64,000 nucleotides of DNA from UBA7672 sp030824255 (GTDB lineage Bacteria > Pseudomonadota > Alphaproteobacteria > Caulobacterales > Hyphomonadaceae): the NCBI GenBank assembly GCA_942493305.1, contig OW818686.1, positions 2,728,001 through 2,792,000 of the forward strand, read 5' to 3'. The notes under the pieces were generated by a model that ran no database searches, was not told the origin of the DNA, and saw nothing but the letters and a program-made list of their open reading frames with translations. A program made the position numbers and the translations under genes. Positions 1 through 8,119 of the stretch are shown here, piece by piece. The first letter of the stretch is position 1, and each line of letters begins with the position of its first letter.

Positions 1-2
1 CC

Positions 3-224
3 GGTGGAAACTCGAACCCGCCCCCGCTCTTCGGCGGCGGTGGTCAGCAACAGGCCCCGCGCGCCAATCCGCCGCCGCAACAGCCGCAGCAGCGCAACGC
101 AAGCCCGCCGCCGCAGCAACAGCGCAACACGGCGCCGACTCAGCCTCAGTCACGCGGCTCGCGTAATGACGACGATAACCGCAACCGCGGTCGCGGTAAT
201 GAAACCCGGCGCGACGACGACTAG
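3..224 (+). CDS. C-terminal tail of an unidentified protein (5' end outside window)
   Basis: An open frame enters at base 3 and ends at TAG 222-224, giving 73 residues. The composition is Gly, Gln, Pro and Asn rich and ends in a charged Arg/Asp/Asn tail. Such disordered tails occur on many alphaproteobacterial proteins, for example penicillin-binding proteins and RNA helicases, so the sequence does not identify the family. It converges on erpA and shares a terminator with it. An overlapping frame that opens at an ATG at base 4 is Arg/Ser rich and looks like a shadow. Confidence 0.55.
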   Translation, partial: GGNSNPPPLFGGGGQQQAPRANPPPQQPQQRNASPPPQQQRNTAPTQPQSRGSRNDDDNRNRGRGNETRRDDD

Positions 225-246
225 GCGATAGCGTCATATCGAATGG

Positions 247-278
247 AAAAGGGCGGCCGTGCAAACAGCCGCCCTTTT
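247..278. terminator. Bidirectional intrinsic terminator between the partial gene and erpA
   Basis: The arm gggcggc (251-257) pairs with gccgccc (268-274). TTTT follows on the plus strand (275-278) and AAAA precedes (247-250), which gives a T run on the minus strand. The hairpin can therefore end both converging genes. Confidence 0.8.
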
Positions 279-313
279 GCTTGGACCAATTTGCTTGGAT
301 GTGAAGGCTGGCG

Positions 314-661
314 CTAAACCGAAAAACTCGTTCCGCAGCCGCAGCCGGATGTTGCGTTAGGATTGTGGATACGGAACGACGCCCCGATCACCTCTTCCAC
401 GAAGTCGATCTCCGAGCCTTCCAGGAAGGGCAGGCTGGCGTGGTCCACCACGGCCTTGGCTCCATCCCGCTCGATCACCAGATCGTCCGCATTCACCGCG
501 TCCGCAAACCCGAACCGGTAGGAAAAGCCCGAACACCCGCCGCCGATCACCTCGACGCGCAGCATCGTCCCCGCCTTCTGCCCCACCACGATCTTGTTGA
601 TCCGGCGCGCGGCGGAGGTGGAGAGTGTCACGTCCGGGACTGAAGTGGCTGTATCAGGCAT
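314..661 (-). CDS. erpA: Iron-sulfur cluster insertion protein ErpA (A-type carrier)
   Basis: This 115-residue protein is an A-type Fe-S carrier, which receives clusters from the assembly machinery and passes them to apo-enzymes in the cytoplasm. The three conserved cysteines are present: C43 in GGGCSGF and C107 and C109 in SGCGCGTSF near the C terminus. Length is normal for ErpA/IscA. It is transcribed divergently from dgt with 69 bases between the starts, an arrangement common in alphaproteobacteria. ErpA is preferred over IscA because of the dgt neighbour and the absence of other isc genes nearby; that subfamily choice is inference. Confidence 0.9.
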   Translation of the reverse strand: MPDTATSVPDVTLSTSAARRINKIVVGQKAGTMLRVEVIGGGCSGFSYRFGFADAVNADDLVIERDGAKAVVDHASLPFLEGSEIDFVEEVIGASFRIHNPNATSGCGCGTSFSV

Positions 662-730
662 AGGGAGCCTTAATTCGCTGTTCGTAGCGATTCAGATAAG
701 AAGCCCGGAGCTTACAGGGAAGGCGCCTAC

Positions 731-1927
731 ATGGCCAAGCGTTTCACCGCCCCGCCGCGGGCGGCGTTCGCGACGGACCCCAACCGGTCCCGCGGCCGGC
801 TCCACATCGAGCCTCCCAGCGCCACCCGCACGGATTTCCAGCGGGATCGCGACCGGATCATCCATTCGGATGCCTTCCGCCGCCTGAAGCAGAAAACCCA
901 GGTTTTCGTCGCCCACGAAGGCGATCATTACCGGACGCGCCTCACCCATTCGCTGGAAGTCAGCCAGATCGCCCGCACGGCCGCCCGCCTGCTGGGCCTG
1001 GACGAGGATCTGGCCGAAACGCTCGCCCTTGCCCACGACATCGGCCATCCGCCCTTCGGCCATGCCGGGGAGACGGCTCTGGACACGGTCATGGCCGAGT
1101 ATGGCGGCTTCGATCACAACGCACAGGCCCTGCGCGTCCTCACCAAGCTGGAACAGCGCTATCCGAAATTCGATGGCCTGAACCTCACATGGGAATCCCT
1201 CGAAGGCGTCATCAAGCACAACGGACCACTGGTCACGGCGGAGAAGCCGATCGAAACCCTGCCCACCGCCTTCCGCGACTATGACGCCCTGCAATCGCTC
1301 GAGCTCGACACCTTCGCGGGCCCGGAGGCGCAGGTGGCCGCGCTTGCGGACGACATCGCCTACAACAATCACGACATCCAGGACGGCCTCCGCGCCGGCC
1401 TGTTCGAGATATCGGACCTGATGGACGTGCCGCTTGCGGGGGACGTCTTCCGCGATGTGATGGACCAGTATCCCGGCATCGAGCGCGACCGCATCATCTC
1501 GGAGTCGGTCCGCCGCCTGATCGGCATCTGGGTCGGCGATCTTGTCGGCGAATTCCATCGCCGCGCGGCCCAAGAAAATCCGCGCGCCGTGGAAGAGGTG
1601 AGGGCGCTCAGCCGCCCGCTCGCCGCCTTCTCGGATGATATCGCCGAGCGTCAGAAGCCTCTGCGCGCCTTCCTGTTCGAGCGCATGTATCGCCACCACA
1701 AGGTGAACCGGATGATGAGCCAGGCCCGGCGCATCGTGCGCGAACTCTTCGCCCTGTTCCTTGCCGAGCCCGAGACGCTGCCGCCGCCATGGCGCGACCG
1801 CGCGAAGGCGACCGGCGCCGACACGGTCAAGCGCGCCCGCGTCGTCTGCGACTACATCGCCGGCATGACCGACACCTACGCCATCGACGAACATCGCCGC
1901 CTGTTCAATCTGGAGCGCTGGGTCTGA
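731..1927 (+). CDS. dgt: Deoxyguanosinetriphosphate triphosphohydrolase-like protein (HD domain)
   Basis: This 398-residue HD-domain phosphohydrolase should cleave dNTPs to deoxynucleosides and triphosphate and so influence dNTP pools. Metal-binding residues are visible: H73 in RLTHSLE, the H102-D103 pair in LAHDIGHPPFGH, and a later aspartate in ALADDIAYNNHD. The N terminus contains the family motif RDRIIHSDAFRRL. Length fits the shorter dGTPase-like subfamily. The stop overlaps the start of the next gene by one base, so the two are probably co-translated. In related genomes argS often follows dgt; here it does not. Confidence 0.93.
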   Translation: MAKRFTAPPRAAFATDPNRSRGRLHIEPPSATRTDFQRDRDRIIHSDAFRRLKQKTQVFVAHEGDHYRTRLTHSLEVSQIARTAARLLGLDEDLAETLALAHDIGHPPFGHAGETALDTVMAEYGGFDHNAQALRVLTKLEQRYPKFDGLNLTWESLEGVIKHNGPLVTAEKPIETLPTAFRDYDALQSLELDTFAGPEAQVAALADDIAYNNHDIQDGLRAGLFEISDLMDVPLAGDVFRDVMDQYPGIERDRIISESVRRLIGIWVGDLVGEFHRRAAQENPRAVEEVRALSRPLAAFSDDIAERQKPLRAFLFERMYRHHKVNRMMSQARRIVRELFALFLAEPETLPPPWRDRAKATGADTVKRARVVCDYIAGMTDTYAIDEHRRLFNLERWV

Positions 1928-2283
1928 TGACGCTTCCGCTCACCCCGCGCGTCCTCGCGAACCGTCAGCTCGCGGCCTATAACGCGCGCAATCTCGATGC
2001 CTTCTGCGCGCTCTTCTCCGAAGACGTGGTCGTCTACGATGTGCCCACCGGCGCCGTCACGCTGCAGGGAATGGAAGCCTTTCGCGCCAACTACGCCAAC
2101 CGCTTCTCAACCCCCGGCCTTCATTGTGAGATCCTCTCCCGCATGGACCTCGGCGATTTTGCGATCGACCGAGAGCGCGTCACGGGCATCCCCGGCGGCC
2201 CTCTCGACGTGATTGCGATCTACGAAGCCCGCGACGGCCTCATCCGGTCCGTGCGGTTCATTCGGCAGACGCCGCAGGGCTGA
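1927..2283 (+). CDS. SnoaL/NTF2-like small protein
   Basis: This protein of 118 residues has the cone-shaped alpha+beta layout of the SnoaL/NTF2-like superfamily: an N-terminal helix NRQLAAYNARNLDAFCALF, the strand pair SEDVVVYDVPTG, and C-terminal strands ending IRSVRFIRQTPQ. Members include small isomerases, hydrolases and ligand-binding proteins, so the specific reaction cannot be read from sequence. Its ATG shares a base with the dgt stop, which implies one mRNA and suggests, without proving, a linked role. Confidence 0.75.
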   Translation: MTLPLTPRVLANRQLAAYNARNLDAFCALFSEDVVVYDVPTGAVTLQGMEAFRANYANRFSTPGLHCEILSRMDLGDFAIDRERVTGIPGGPLDVIAIYEARDGLIRSVRFIRQTPQG

Positions 2284-2324
2284 TCGTCTGGGGCTGATCG
2301 TCTCGGGCTGCGCGCCTTGGCGCC

Positions 2325-4139
2325 CTACTGCCCGAAAATCAGGCTCACCACGCGCTCGGGCAGGCGCATGCGTTTCACGATATCCGCGTCCTTGCCCACG
2401 ATCTCCGGGTGCGTCTGGTAGAGGATCGCCAGCGCGTCATCCGCCTCGCGGTCGCGCCCGTTGAGCCTTAGGGCCGCCGCCATCATGTAGGCGCCCATGG
2501 GCGATCCGTCGGGCGCGCCCTCATCCGCCGCCGCCAGCGCTTCGGCCTTGTTGCCCTTCACGACGTGATAGATCGCCAGGGACGCATGATACCAAGCCGG
2601 ACGCCCAGGATTGATCGCAATGGCCTTCTCCGCCATCTCGCGCCCGCGCTGCGAGGTATCCATCGTCACCAGCATCAGCCCCGCATCCGCGAGGATCTCG
2701 GAATTGTTGGGGTTCAGCCGCAGCGCCGTCTCGATGGAAGAGCGCGTCCCCGCATCATCGTCCAGCGCGAATTTCGCAATCGCCAGATACTGGTGCGCCA
2801 TGGCGGAGGAGGGGTTGGCGGCGACGGCCTTTTCCGCTGCTTCGCGCGCACGCACGAAAGGATCAGGCGCATCCGCGCGGCGGTTGAACGCATAGCGCGC
2901 CTCGTCGCCATAGATCCATGACAGCTTGGCCCATGCGGGCGAATAGAGCGGCGAATGCTTCACCGTCTCTTCAAGGCAGGCGCGCACTTCGGCGTGCTTC
3001 GCTTCCGACTTGAACCGCGAATACTCGTACGCCTCCATGACGCAGAGATAATCGTCCAGCGAAACCGCGCGCGTTTCCGACAGGTCTTCCTTCAGGCGCT
3101 CCTGGATCACGCCATAGGGCTGGCCAAGCTGCGTCGCCACATCGCCCGCAATACGGGACTGAACCTCAAGCATGCCAGACGCATCGCCGACATCCGCCGT
3201 TTCGATCTCCGACCAGACGAACCGGTTGTCCGATGTCCGCATCAGCTGGCTGGTCACCTTGATCTCGTTCCCGCTCGCCTGGATCGAACCTGTGAGAATG
3301 AAGTCAGCTCCGAACGAGTTGCGCCGCGCCGCATCCGTGGTCGAGCCATAAACCGTGTCGATGCCCAGCACCGACAGCTCCGGGAAGCGCGACAGGCTGT
3401 CGATCAGCTCGAACTGCAGGCCATCGCGCAGCGTCTCGGCATACTCCGGACCCTGGATCAGCTGGTATTGCGTGACGAAGATGGTCGGGCCGGAGGGCAG
3501 GGTGACGGCCGGATCATTCCCTCCGCCAGGTCCGCCGAAGAACGAGGCGATGACCGCCACCAGCGCAAATCCGCCGGCCCCGCCCATCGCGGGCAGCAGC
3601 CAGCTGTGCTTCCGGAAAAACCCCCGCGCGCCGCCCACCGGTCCGATTTCGGGTTCGATGGGCTCATGCGCCGGAGCGGGTTCCCCTGCCTGTGTCGGCT
3701 CAAGGCTGGACGTCGGCCTCAGTATGACGTTGCGTAACGGGTCGACCCGGCTGAACACCGCCAGATAGGCCCCGGCCGGAACCTCGATCCGAACCGGCTC
3801 CGCCGCGCCGTCCTTGGCGTAGTAGTCAGCCAGCTGGTTGCGCAGGCGGCTCGCCTGCACGCGCACGATGGAATCAACCCGAGGATCGAATGTCGATGGG
3901 CGCCCGAACACATCCACGGCGATGCTGAACTCTTTCAGCATGTCGCCCCGGCCTTCGAGCGTTTCGGACATGATATGTCGAAGCAGCGCCTGTTGCCGCG
4001 GCGCCGTTCCAAATGCGCGTGACGTCATGATCCGTTCAAGGGCGGCTTCGATTTCCAGGCGTCCAGGCGCCGCAGAATCGTTACCGTCCGCCGTATCCTT
4101 GCCGTCTCCCGCCCCACCATGCGGCCGAGAAAAGTCCAT
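2325..4139 (-). CDS. Membrane-anchored TPR protein with an adenylate-cyclase-type N-terminal module
   Basis: The 604-residue product has three parts. Residues about 28-130 form a conserved cytoplasmic module containing FDPRVDSIVRVQASRLR, seen in many bacterial proteins annotated as adenylate-cyclase-like or TPR regulators. A single membrane helix lies at about 180-202. The outer part holds a TolB-N-like alpha/beta region (about 219-345, FGADFILTGSIQ) followed by TPR-like helices (about 370-580). No catalytic cyclase domain is present, so a signalling or scaffold role is more likely than cAMP synthesis. It is transcribed away from the response regulator, with a low-GC divergent region between them. 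Confidence 0.7.
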   Translation of the reverse strand: MDFSRPHGGAGDGKDTADGNDSAAPGRLEIEAALERIMTSRAFGTAPRQQALLRHIMSETLEGRGDMLKEFSIAVDVFGRPSTFDPRVDSIVRVQASRLRNQLADYYAKDGAAEPVRIEVPAGAYLAVFSRVDPLRNVILRPTSSLEPTQAGEPAPAHEPIEPEIGPVGGARGFFRKHSWLLPAMGGAGGFALVAVIASFFGGPGGGNDPAVTLPSGPTIFVTQYQLIQGPEYAETLRDGLQFELIDSLSRFPELSVLGIDTVYGSTTDAARRNSFGADFILTGSIQASGNEIKVTSQLMRTSDNRFVWSEIETADVGDASGMLEVQSRIAGDVATQLGQPYGVIQERLKEDLSETRAVSLDDYLCVMEAYEYSRFKSEAKHAEVRACLEETVKHSPLYSPAWAKLSWIYGDEARYAFNRRADAPDPFVRAREAAEKAVAANPSSAMAHQYLAIAKFALDDDAGTRSSIETALRLNPNNSEILADAGLMLVTMDTSQRGREMAEKAIAINPGRPAWYHASLAIYHVVKGNKAEALAAADEGAPDGSPMGAYMMAAALRLNGRDREADDALAILYQTHPEIVGKDADIVKRMRLPERVVSLIFGQ

Positions 4140-4449
4140 CAGCCGTCCCGTTTCACGTCAGGAAACCATTCTGACTGCGACTGTCACCGAGTAAAGCTCA
4201 GTAATGGCTTCGTGTAACACGAAATAAAAATGTCACAATTCAACAGCTTGTCGCATGTAACATTCGTGTCGCGGTTACGCGCTCGCTAAACTGCAGTTTT
4301 AGCCTGCACATTCTCGCTCTTTTCCATCATCTCCGGCCTCGCGCTGCGGACACACTCCGTCCCCCCCAACCCACGAGGGTGTTCGCGTCGCGTCGTGTTC
4401 CGGGCGTCAGCTAGTCTGACGCCCGGACACTGAATCCCGGAGATATGTT
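4140..4449. promoter_or_regulatory. Divergent intergenic region with TGTAACA repeats and a palindrome
   Basis: These 310 bases separate two divergent genes and are locally AT-rich (about 4195-4300). TGTAACA occurs at 4213-4219 and again at 4256-4262. The first lies in the perfect palindrome TCGTGTAACACGA (4210-4222), which overlaps a weak minus-strand -10 candidate (4215-4220, with ttgaat as -35 at 4238-4243). The second lies just upstream of a weak plus-strand promoter candidate (TTCGTG 4263-4268, TAAACT 4287-4292). This suggests paired operators; the binding protein is unknown. Confidence 0.35.
4400..4426 (+). promoter_or_regulatory. Perfect hairpin in the 5' region of the response regulator
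   Basis: The 11-base arm ccgggcgtcag (4400-4410) is the exact reverse complement of ctgacgcccgg (4416-4426), with loop ctagt. It ends 23 bases before the start at 4450 and is not followed by a T run, so it is unlikely to be a simple terminator. It could be an mRNA structure or a protein site. Confidence 0.6.
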
Positions 4450-4824
4450 ATGACGCCGATGATCGCCACAGACGGGCGCCACGCGCTCGTGGTGGACGAC
4501 AATCCGCGTCACGCGGTTCTCAATACCACCGTTCTCGAAGCCAGCGGCTGGACCGCCGACGTCGCCCGCGACGGGTTCGAGGCGATCGTTCGGCTCCGCC
4601 AGCGCGCCTATGACCTGCTGGTGCTGGACTACCGCCTGCCGGGTATGGACGGCGTCGAAGTGCTCACCTGGGCCCACCGCAACCTGGCGATCGTCCCCGA
4701 CGTCATCGTCATTTCCAGCGAATGCCGCGATATGCTGGTAGCACGATTTGGCGGTCTTGGCGTCCGCGCCATCCTGACCAAGCCCCCCACCCCTGCGGAA
4801 CTCTGCCAGGCGCTGGCCGCCTAG
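4450..4824 (+). CDS. Single-domain response regulator (receiver)
   Basis: This 124-residue protein is a stand-alone CheY-like receiver. The acidic pair D16-D17, phospho-acceptor D60 in LVLDYRLPGMDG, conserved S89, and K111 in TKPPTP are all present, so phosphorylation should be possible. There is no output domain, so it probably acts by protein contact or in a phosphorelay. No histidine kinase lies nearby. GGAG sits just upstream of the ATG. The gene occupies the place where argS is often found in relatives. Confidence 0.88.
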   Translation: MTPMIATDGRHALVVDDNPRHAVLNTTVLEASGWTADVARDGFEAIVRLRQRAYDLLVLDYRLPGMDGVEVLTWAHRNLAIVPDVIVISSECRDMLVARFGGLGVRAILTKPPTPAELCQALAA

Positions 4825-4881
4825 ACTGGCCTCCCGGTCCAGCCAGATTGGCGGGAACTTTACCTGTTCCTTAACGGAGCC

Positions 4882-5979
4882 ATGGCAGCGTCGGACGCTG
4901 GCCGGGCCACGCGCGCGGCCGCCACCGCAGGACCCCCGGTTTCGGCCATGACACGCTATTCAAGATCCGTGATGCCCGGCCGCGGCGCCGGCGAACCGCA
5001 AGACGTTGCGCTCGACCGCATGATGTTCGGCGCCAAGCGCAAGGGCGGCCAGGCCGCCAACGATGCGCACGAGCCCGATTTCCTCCCCCCGATGCCGGAT
5101 GACGACGCGGACCTGATGGTCGGCCGCGCCTCCGCCGAGCGTCGCGCCAGCCATGACCGGCGCACCCCGCTGCCCGATCGCCGCAAGAGCCCGGCCGGTC
5201 GCCGCAACTCGGAATATGTGCCCCTGCGCGAAGGTCCGCGCACGGGCGATGATGGCCGCCGTGGCCCGCTGCTGCTGGCCGGCGCGCTGCTGATCGTGAT
5301 CGTCTTCGCCGTCGTCGTCTGGAACGCCTACAGCGACGGCGTGCAGTCCGACACCGTGGAGGTCGCGCCCGAACTGTCCACATCAGGCGCCTTCAAGACG
5401 CCGCCACGCGAAGTCGCCGAAGCGCCCGCTGCAGCCGAAACCGCGTCTGCTGAACCCGCAGTCGAGGATCTTGCCGGTCCGCCGCCGGGCGCCGCCGGTG
5501 AGGAACGCCCCGCCACCCCCGCCCCGTCCAAATTCACCGCCCCGCCGCCGCCCAGCCTGAAAGCGCCCGTCACCCCGACGCCGGATCCGGTGCAGGCCGC
5601 CGCGGCGCCAAAACCTGTCGTGGTCCAGCCCCCGGCCCAGCAACCCGCGCCCAAGCCCGTCGCCGCCGCCACGCCGCCGCCCGCAACCCAGCCAGCCGCC
5701 GCCGGCGCCTACAAGCCCGCCTTCCAGAGCTATGGCGACCACGTCGTCCAGATCGCCGCGACTTCCTCCGAAGCCTCTGCCGCCACCGAATGGAGCCGCC
5801 TCCAGAAGGCCCATCCGGACCTGCTTTCGTCTGCGGAAAGGTTTATCCAGCAGGCAGACGTCAACGGCCGAACGGTCTATCGTCTGCGCGTCGGATCGTT
5901 CGCCTCGAAGGCCGACGCCGTCGCCTTCTGCACGGCGTTCAAGACCAAGGGCGGCAACTGCCTTCCGGCGGTGAAGTAA
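4882..5979 (+). CDS. SPOR-domain inner-membrane protein
   Basis: This protein of 365 residues has a charged, Arg-rich cytoplasmic N terminus, one membrane helix at about 129-148, a long Pro/Ala-rich periplasmic linker (about 165-285), and a C-terminal SPOR domain (about 288-362, starting DHVVQIAATS). SPOR domains bind denuded peptidoglycan glycan strands at division sites. GGAG precedes the ATG at 4882; starts at M46 or M47 are also possible. A SPOR gene directly upstream of nagZ is a common alphaproteobacterial arrangement and points to envelope division or peptidoglycan turnover. Confidence 0.85.
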   Translation: MAASDAGRATRAAATAGPPVSAMTRYSRSVMPGRGAGEPQDVALDRMMFGAKRKGGQAANDAHEPDFLPPMPDDDADLMVGRASAERRASHDRRTPLPDRRKSPAGRRNSEYVPLREGPRTGDDGRRGPLLLAGALLIVIVFAVVVWNAYSDGVQSDTVEVAPELSTSGAFKTPPREVAEAPAAAETASAEPAVEDLAGPPPGAAGEERPATPAPSKFTAPPPPSLKAPVTPTPDPVQAAAAPKPVVVQPPAQQPAPKPVAAATPPPATQPAAAGAYKPAFQSYGDHVVQIAATSSEASAATEWSRLQKAHPDLLSSAERFIQQADVNGRTVYRLRVGSFASKADAVAFCTAFKTKGGNCLPAVK

Positions 5980-5992
5980 CCGGACCTTTCGA

Positions 5993-7060
5993 ATGGCTCA
6001 GCCCCGCGCGTGTATCCTGTCCGTTTCGGGCCACACCCTGACGGACGGCGAGCGGACGCTGCTCGCGCGCGTCAATCCGTGGGGCATTATCCTCATGGGC
6101 CGCTCGTGCGGAGACCCCGCGCAGGTCACAGCCCTCACCGCCGCCATCCGCGACACGACAGGCCGCGACACCCTCATCTTCATCGATCAGGAAGGCGGCC
6201 GCGTCCGCCGCCTGCGTCCCCCCGCCTGGCCAGACTTTCCCGCTCCGCTCTCCTGGCTGCCGCTCTATCGCCAAGACGCAGGGCAGGGCCGCGAAGCCGT
6301 CTGGCTCCACCATCGCCTGATGGCCGCCGAACTGGAGCCCATGGGCATCCGCGCCGACTGCGCCCCCGTCGTCGACATCCACCACATCGGCAAGCACAAG
6401 ATCGTCGGCGACCGCGCGCTGGGCGAAACCCCCGATGAGGTCGCAGCCCTCGCGCAGGCCGCCCTCGATGGTCTCAACGCGGGCGGCGTCGCCGGCGTCA
6501 TCAAGCACATCCCCGGCCATGGCCGCGCCGAAGTCGACAGCCACGAGACCATGCCCATCGTCCGCGCCTCCCGCGCCGAGGTCGGACAGGACATTGCCCC
6601 CTTCCGCGCCGTGCGCCACGCGACAATGGCCATGACCGCCCATCTCGCCTACGCCGCGCTCGACGACGAGGCGACGCCCGCCACCTTCTCCCCCAGGATC
6701 ATCGCCGACATCATCCGCAAGGAGATCGGCTTCGACGGCCTCCTGATGACCGACGACCTCGGCATGAAAGCTCTCGGCGGCTCCCTCGCCAGCCGCGCCA
6801 GCCGCGCCATCGCCGCCGGCTGCGACGTCATCCTCCACTGCTCCGGCCTCGACGCCTGGGGAAAGGTCCTCCGTGACCCCGACCAGGTCCTCCGCGAAAT
6901 GTCCGAAGTCGCCGACGCCTGCCCGGACCTCGCCGGCGCCCCCCTCCGCCGCGCGCAAGACGCCGACCTCCTCCCCCCCCTCCACCCCTTCGACAAAGGA
7001 GAGGGCAGGGCGCGGCTGGAACAACTCATCGCCGCCGTCCCGTCGAGCGCGGTGGCGTGA
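5993..7060 (+). CDS. nagZ: Beta-N-acetylhexosaminidase NagZ (GH3)
   Basis: NagZ removes N-acetylglucosamine from recycled muropeptides in the cytoplasm. This 355-residue protein shows the GH3 signature KHIPGHG (171-177), the acid-base pair D182/H184 in VDSH, and the nucleophile region LLMTDDLGMKAL (aspartates 254/255). The substrate-site motif FIDQEGGRVRRL lies at about 63-74. It follows the SPOR gene by 13 bases, and both are peptidoglycan-linked. The downstream gap to scpA contains a repeat element. Confidence 0.93.
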   Translation: MAQPRACILSVSGHTLTDGERTLLARVNPWGIILMGRSCGDPAQVTALTAAIRDTTGRDTLIFIDQEGGRVRRLRPPAWPDFPAPLSWLPLYRQDAGQGREAVWLHHRLMAAELEPMGIRADCAPVVDIHHIGKHKIVGDRALGETPDEVAALAQAALDGLNAGGVAGVIKHIPGHGRAEVDSHETMPIVRASRAEVGQDIAPFRAVRHATMAMTAHLAYAALDDEATPATFSPRIIADIIRKEIGFDGLLMTDDLGMKALGGSLASRASRAIAAGCDVILHCSGLDAWGKVLRDPDQVLREMSEVADACPDLAGAPLRRAQDADLLPPLHPFDKGEGRARLEQLIAAVPSSAVA

Positions 7061-7064
7061 GGTC

Positions 7065-7215
7065 GATCCGGCCGCTGCGCGGCCAGCCCTTCCGTCATGC
7101 TTCGCTTGCCACCTTCCCCAGCTTCGCTGGGGCAGGACTTCCCGCGATCTCACGGTGTGTGGTTCTCCCTCGCCAAAGGCGGGGGAGGTGGCCCGCAGGG
7201 CCGGATGGGGCTGCC
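7065..7215. repeat. Composite palindromic intergenic repeat, copy A
   Basis: The nagZ-scpA gap contains linked hairpins: ggccgctgcgcggcc, ccccagcttcgctgggg, and further on a Gly/Cys-rich pair around ctccctcgcc and ggcgggggag. Bases 7065-7138 match 62164-62242 closely, including the shared string gccaccttcccc and the ends gatccggccg and ggcaggac. This is a dispersed repeat, not a gene. It could fold in the nagZ-scpA transcript. Confidence 0.75.
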
Positions 7216-7291
7216 GGCGAAGCCGACGGATAGCTCAACCAGTGCGCTCTCTCGGTTGCCCCCCACCCCCGTCTCGTCTAGTTCCCCATAA

Positions 7292-8119
7292 ATGGCGGTA
7301 ATCCCCACCGAAAACGACGATATGCTGGCCCAGGCGGCCGCCGAGGCGGCGGACGCCAAGGATGCCTTTCGCGTTGACCTCGACGGTTATGAAGGCCCGC
7401 TCCACCTGCTGCTGGACCTGGCCCGCAAGCACAAGATCGACCTCGCCAAGGTCTCCATCCTCGCGCTCGCCGACCAGTATCTGACCTGGGTGCATGAGGC
7501 GCGCGAGAAGCGGATAGACCTCGCCGCCGACTATCTCCTGATGGCCGCGTGGCTCGCCTTCCTGAAGTCGAAACTGCTGCTGCCCTCCGAGAAGAAGCAC
7601 GAAGACGACGTCGACCCCGATGAACTCGCCGGCCGTCTCGCCTTCCGCCTGCGCCGCCTCGATGCGATGCGCCGCGCCGTCAACGATCTCTACGCCGGCA
7701 ATCTCGACGGCCGCGATGTCTTCCCACGCGGCGATCCACAGCTCGCGAAGATCATTCGCAAGCCGCTCTGGACCACAAACCTGCACGACATCCTGAAGGC
7801 GTTCGGCGACATCAACGTGCGGAAGGTGAAAGTCCGCTCGCACGTCATCAAGCGCCAGCCCGTGGTTCCGCTCGACAGCGCCCGCCGCAAGCTCGAGGCG
7901 CTGGTGCCCGATCTCATCGACTGGGCCTCGATCCAGCTGATGCACGCCGAGGATGAAGCCTCGAAGGATGCGCCCCGCCGCTCCGAAGTCGCCAGCTTTT
8001 TCTCCGCCGCGCTGGAGCTGACCAAGAACCGCAAGGTCGATATCCGCCAGGACCAGATCTTCTCCGACGTCTTCGTCCGCAAGACGCGCCCCGACGATGA
8101 GCGGAAGGCCGCCGAATGA
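7292..8119 (+). CDS. scpA: Segregation and condensation protein A
   Basis: ScpA is the kleisin that links Smc heads in the chromosome-organising Smc-ScpAB complex. The 275-residue protein starts its kleisin domain with FRVDLDGYEGPLHLLLDLAR (about 26-45) and keeps the family helix LAADYLLMAAWLAFLKSKLL (about 77-96). A C-terminal winged-helix region follows. The ATG at 7292 has no clear ribosome-binding site; M11 at 7322 is an alternative. It overlaps scpB by four bases (ATGA), so translation is coupled. Confidence 0.92.
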   Translation: MAVIPTENDDMLAQAAAEAADAKDAFRVDLDGYEGPLHLLLDLARKHKIDLAKVSILALADQYLTWVHEAREKRIDLAADYLLMAAWLAFLKSKLLLPSEKKHEDDVDPDELAGRLAFRLRRLDAMRRAVNDLYAGNLDGRDVFPRGDPQLAKIIRKPLWTTNLHDILKAFGDINVRKVKVRSHVIKRQPVVPLDSARRKLEALVPDLIDWASIQLMHAEDEASKDAPRRSEVASFFSAALELTKNRKVDIRQDQIFSDVFVRKTRPDDERKAAE

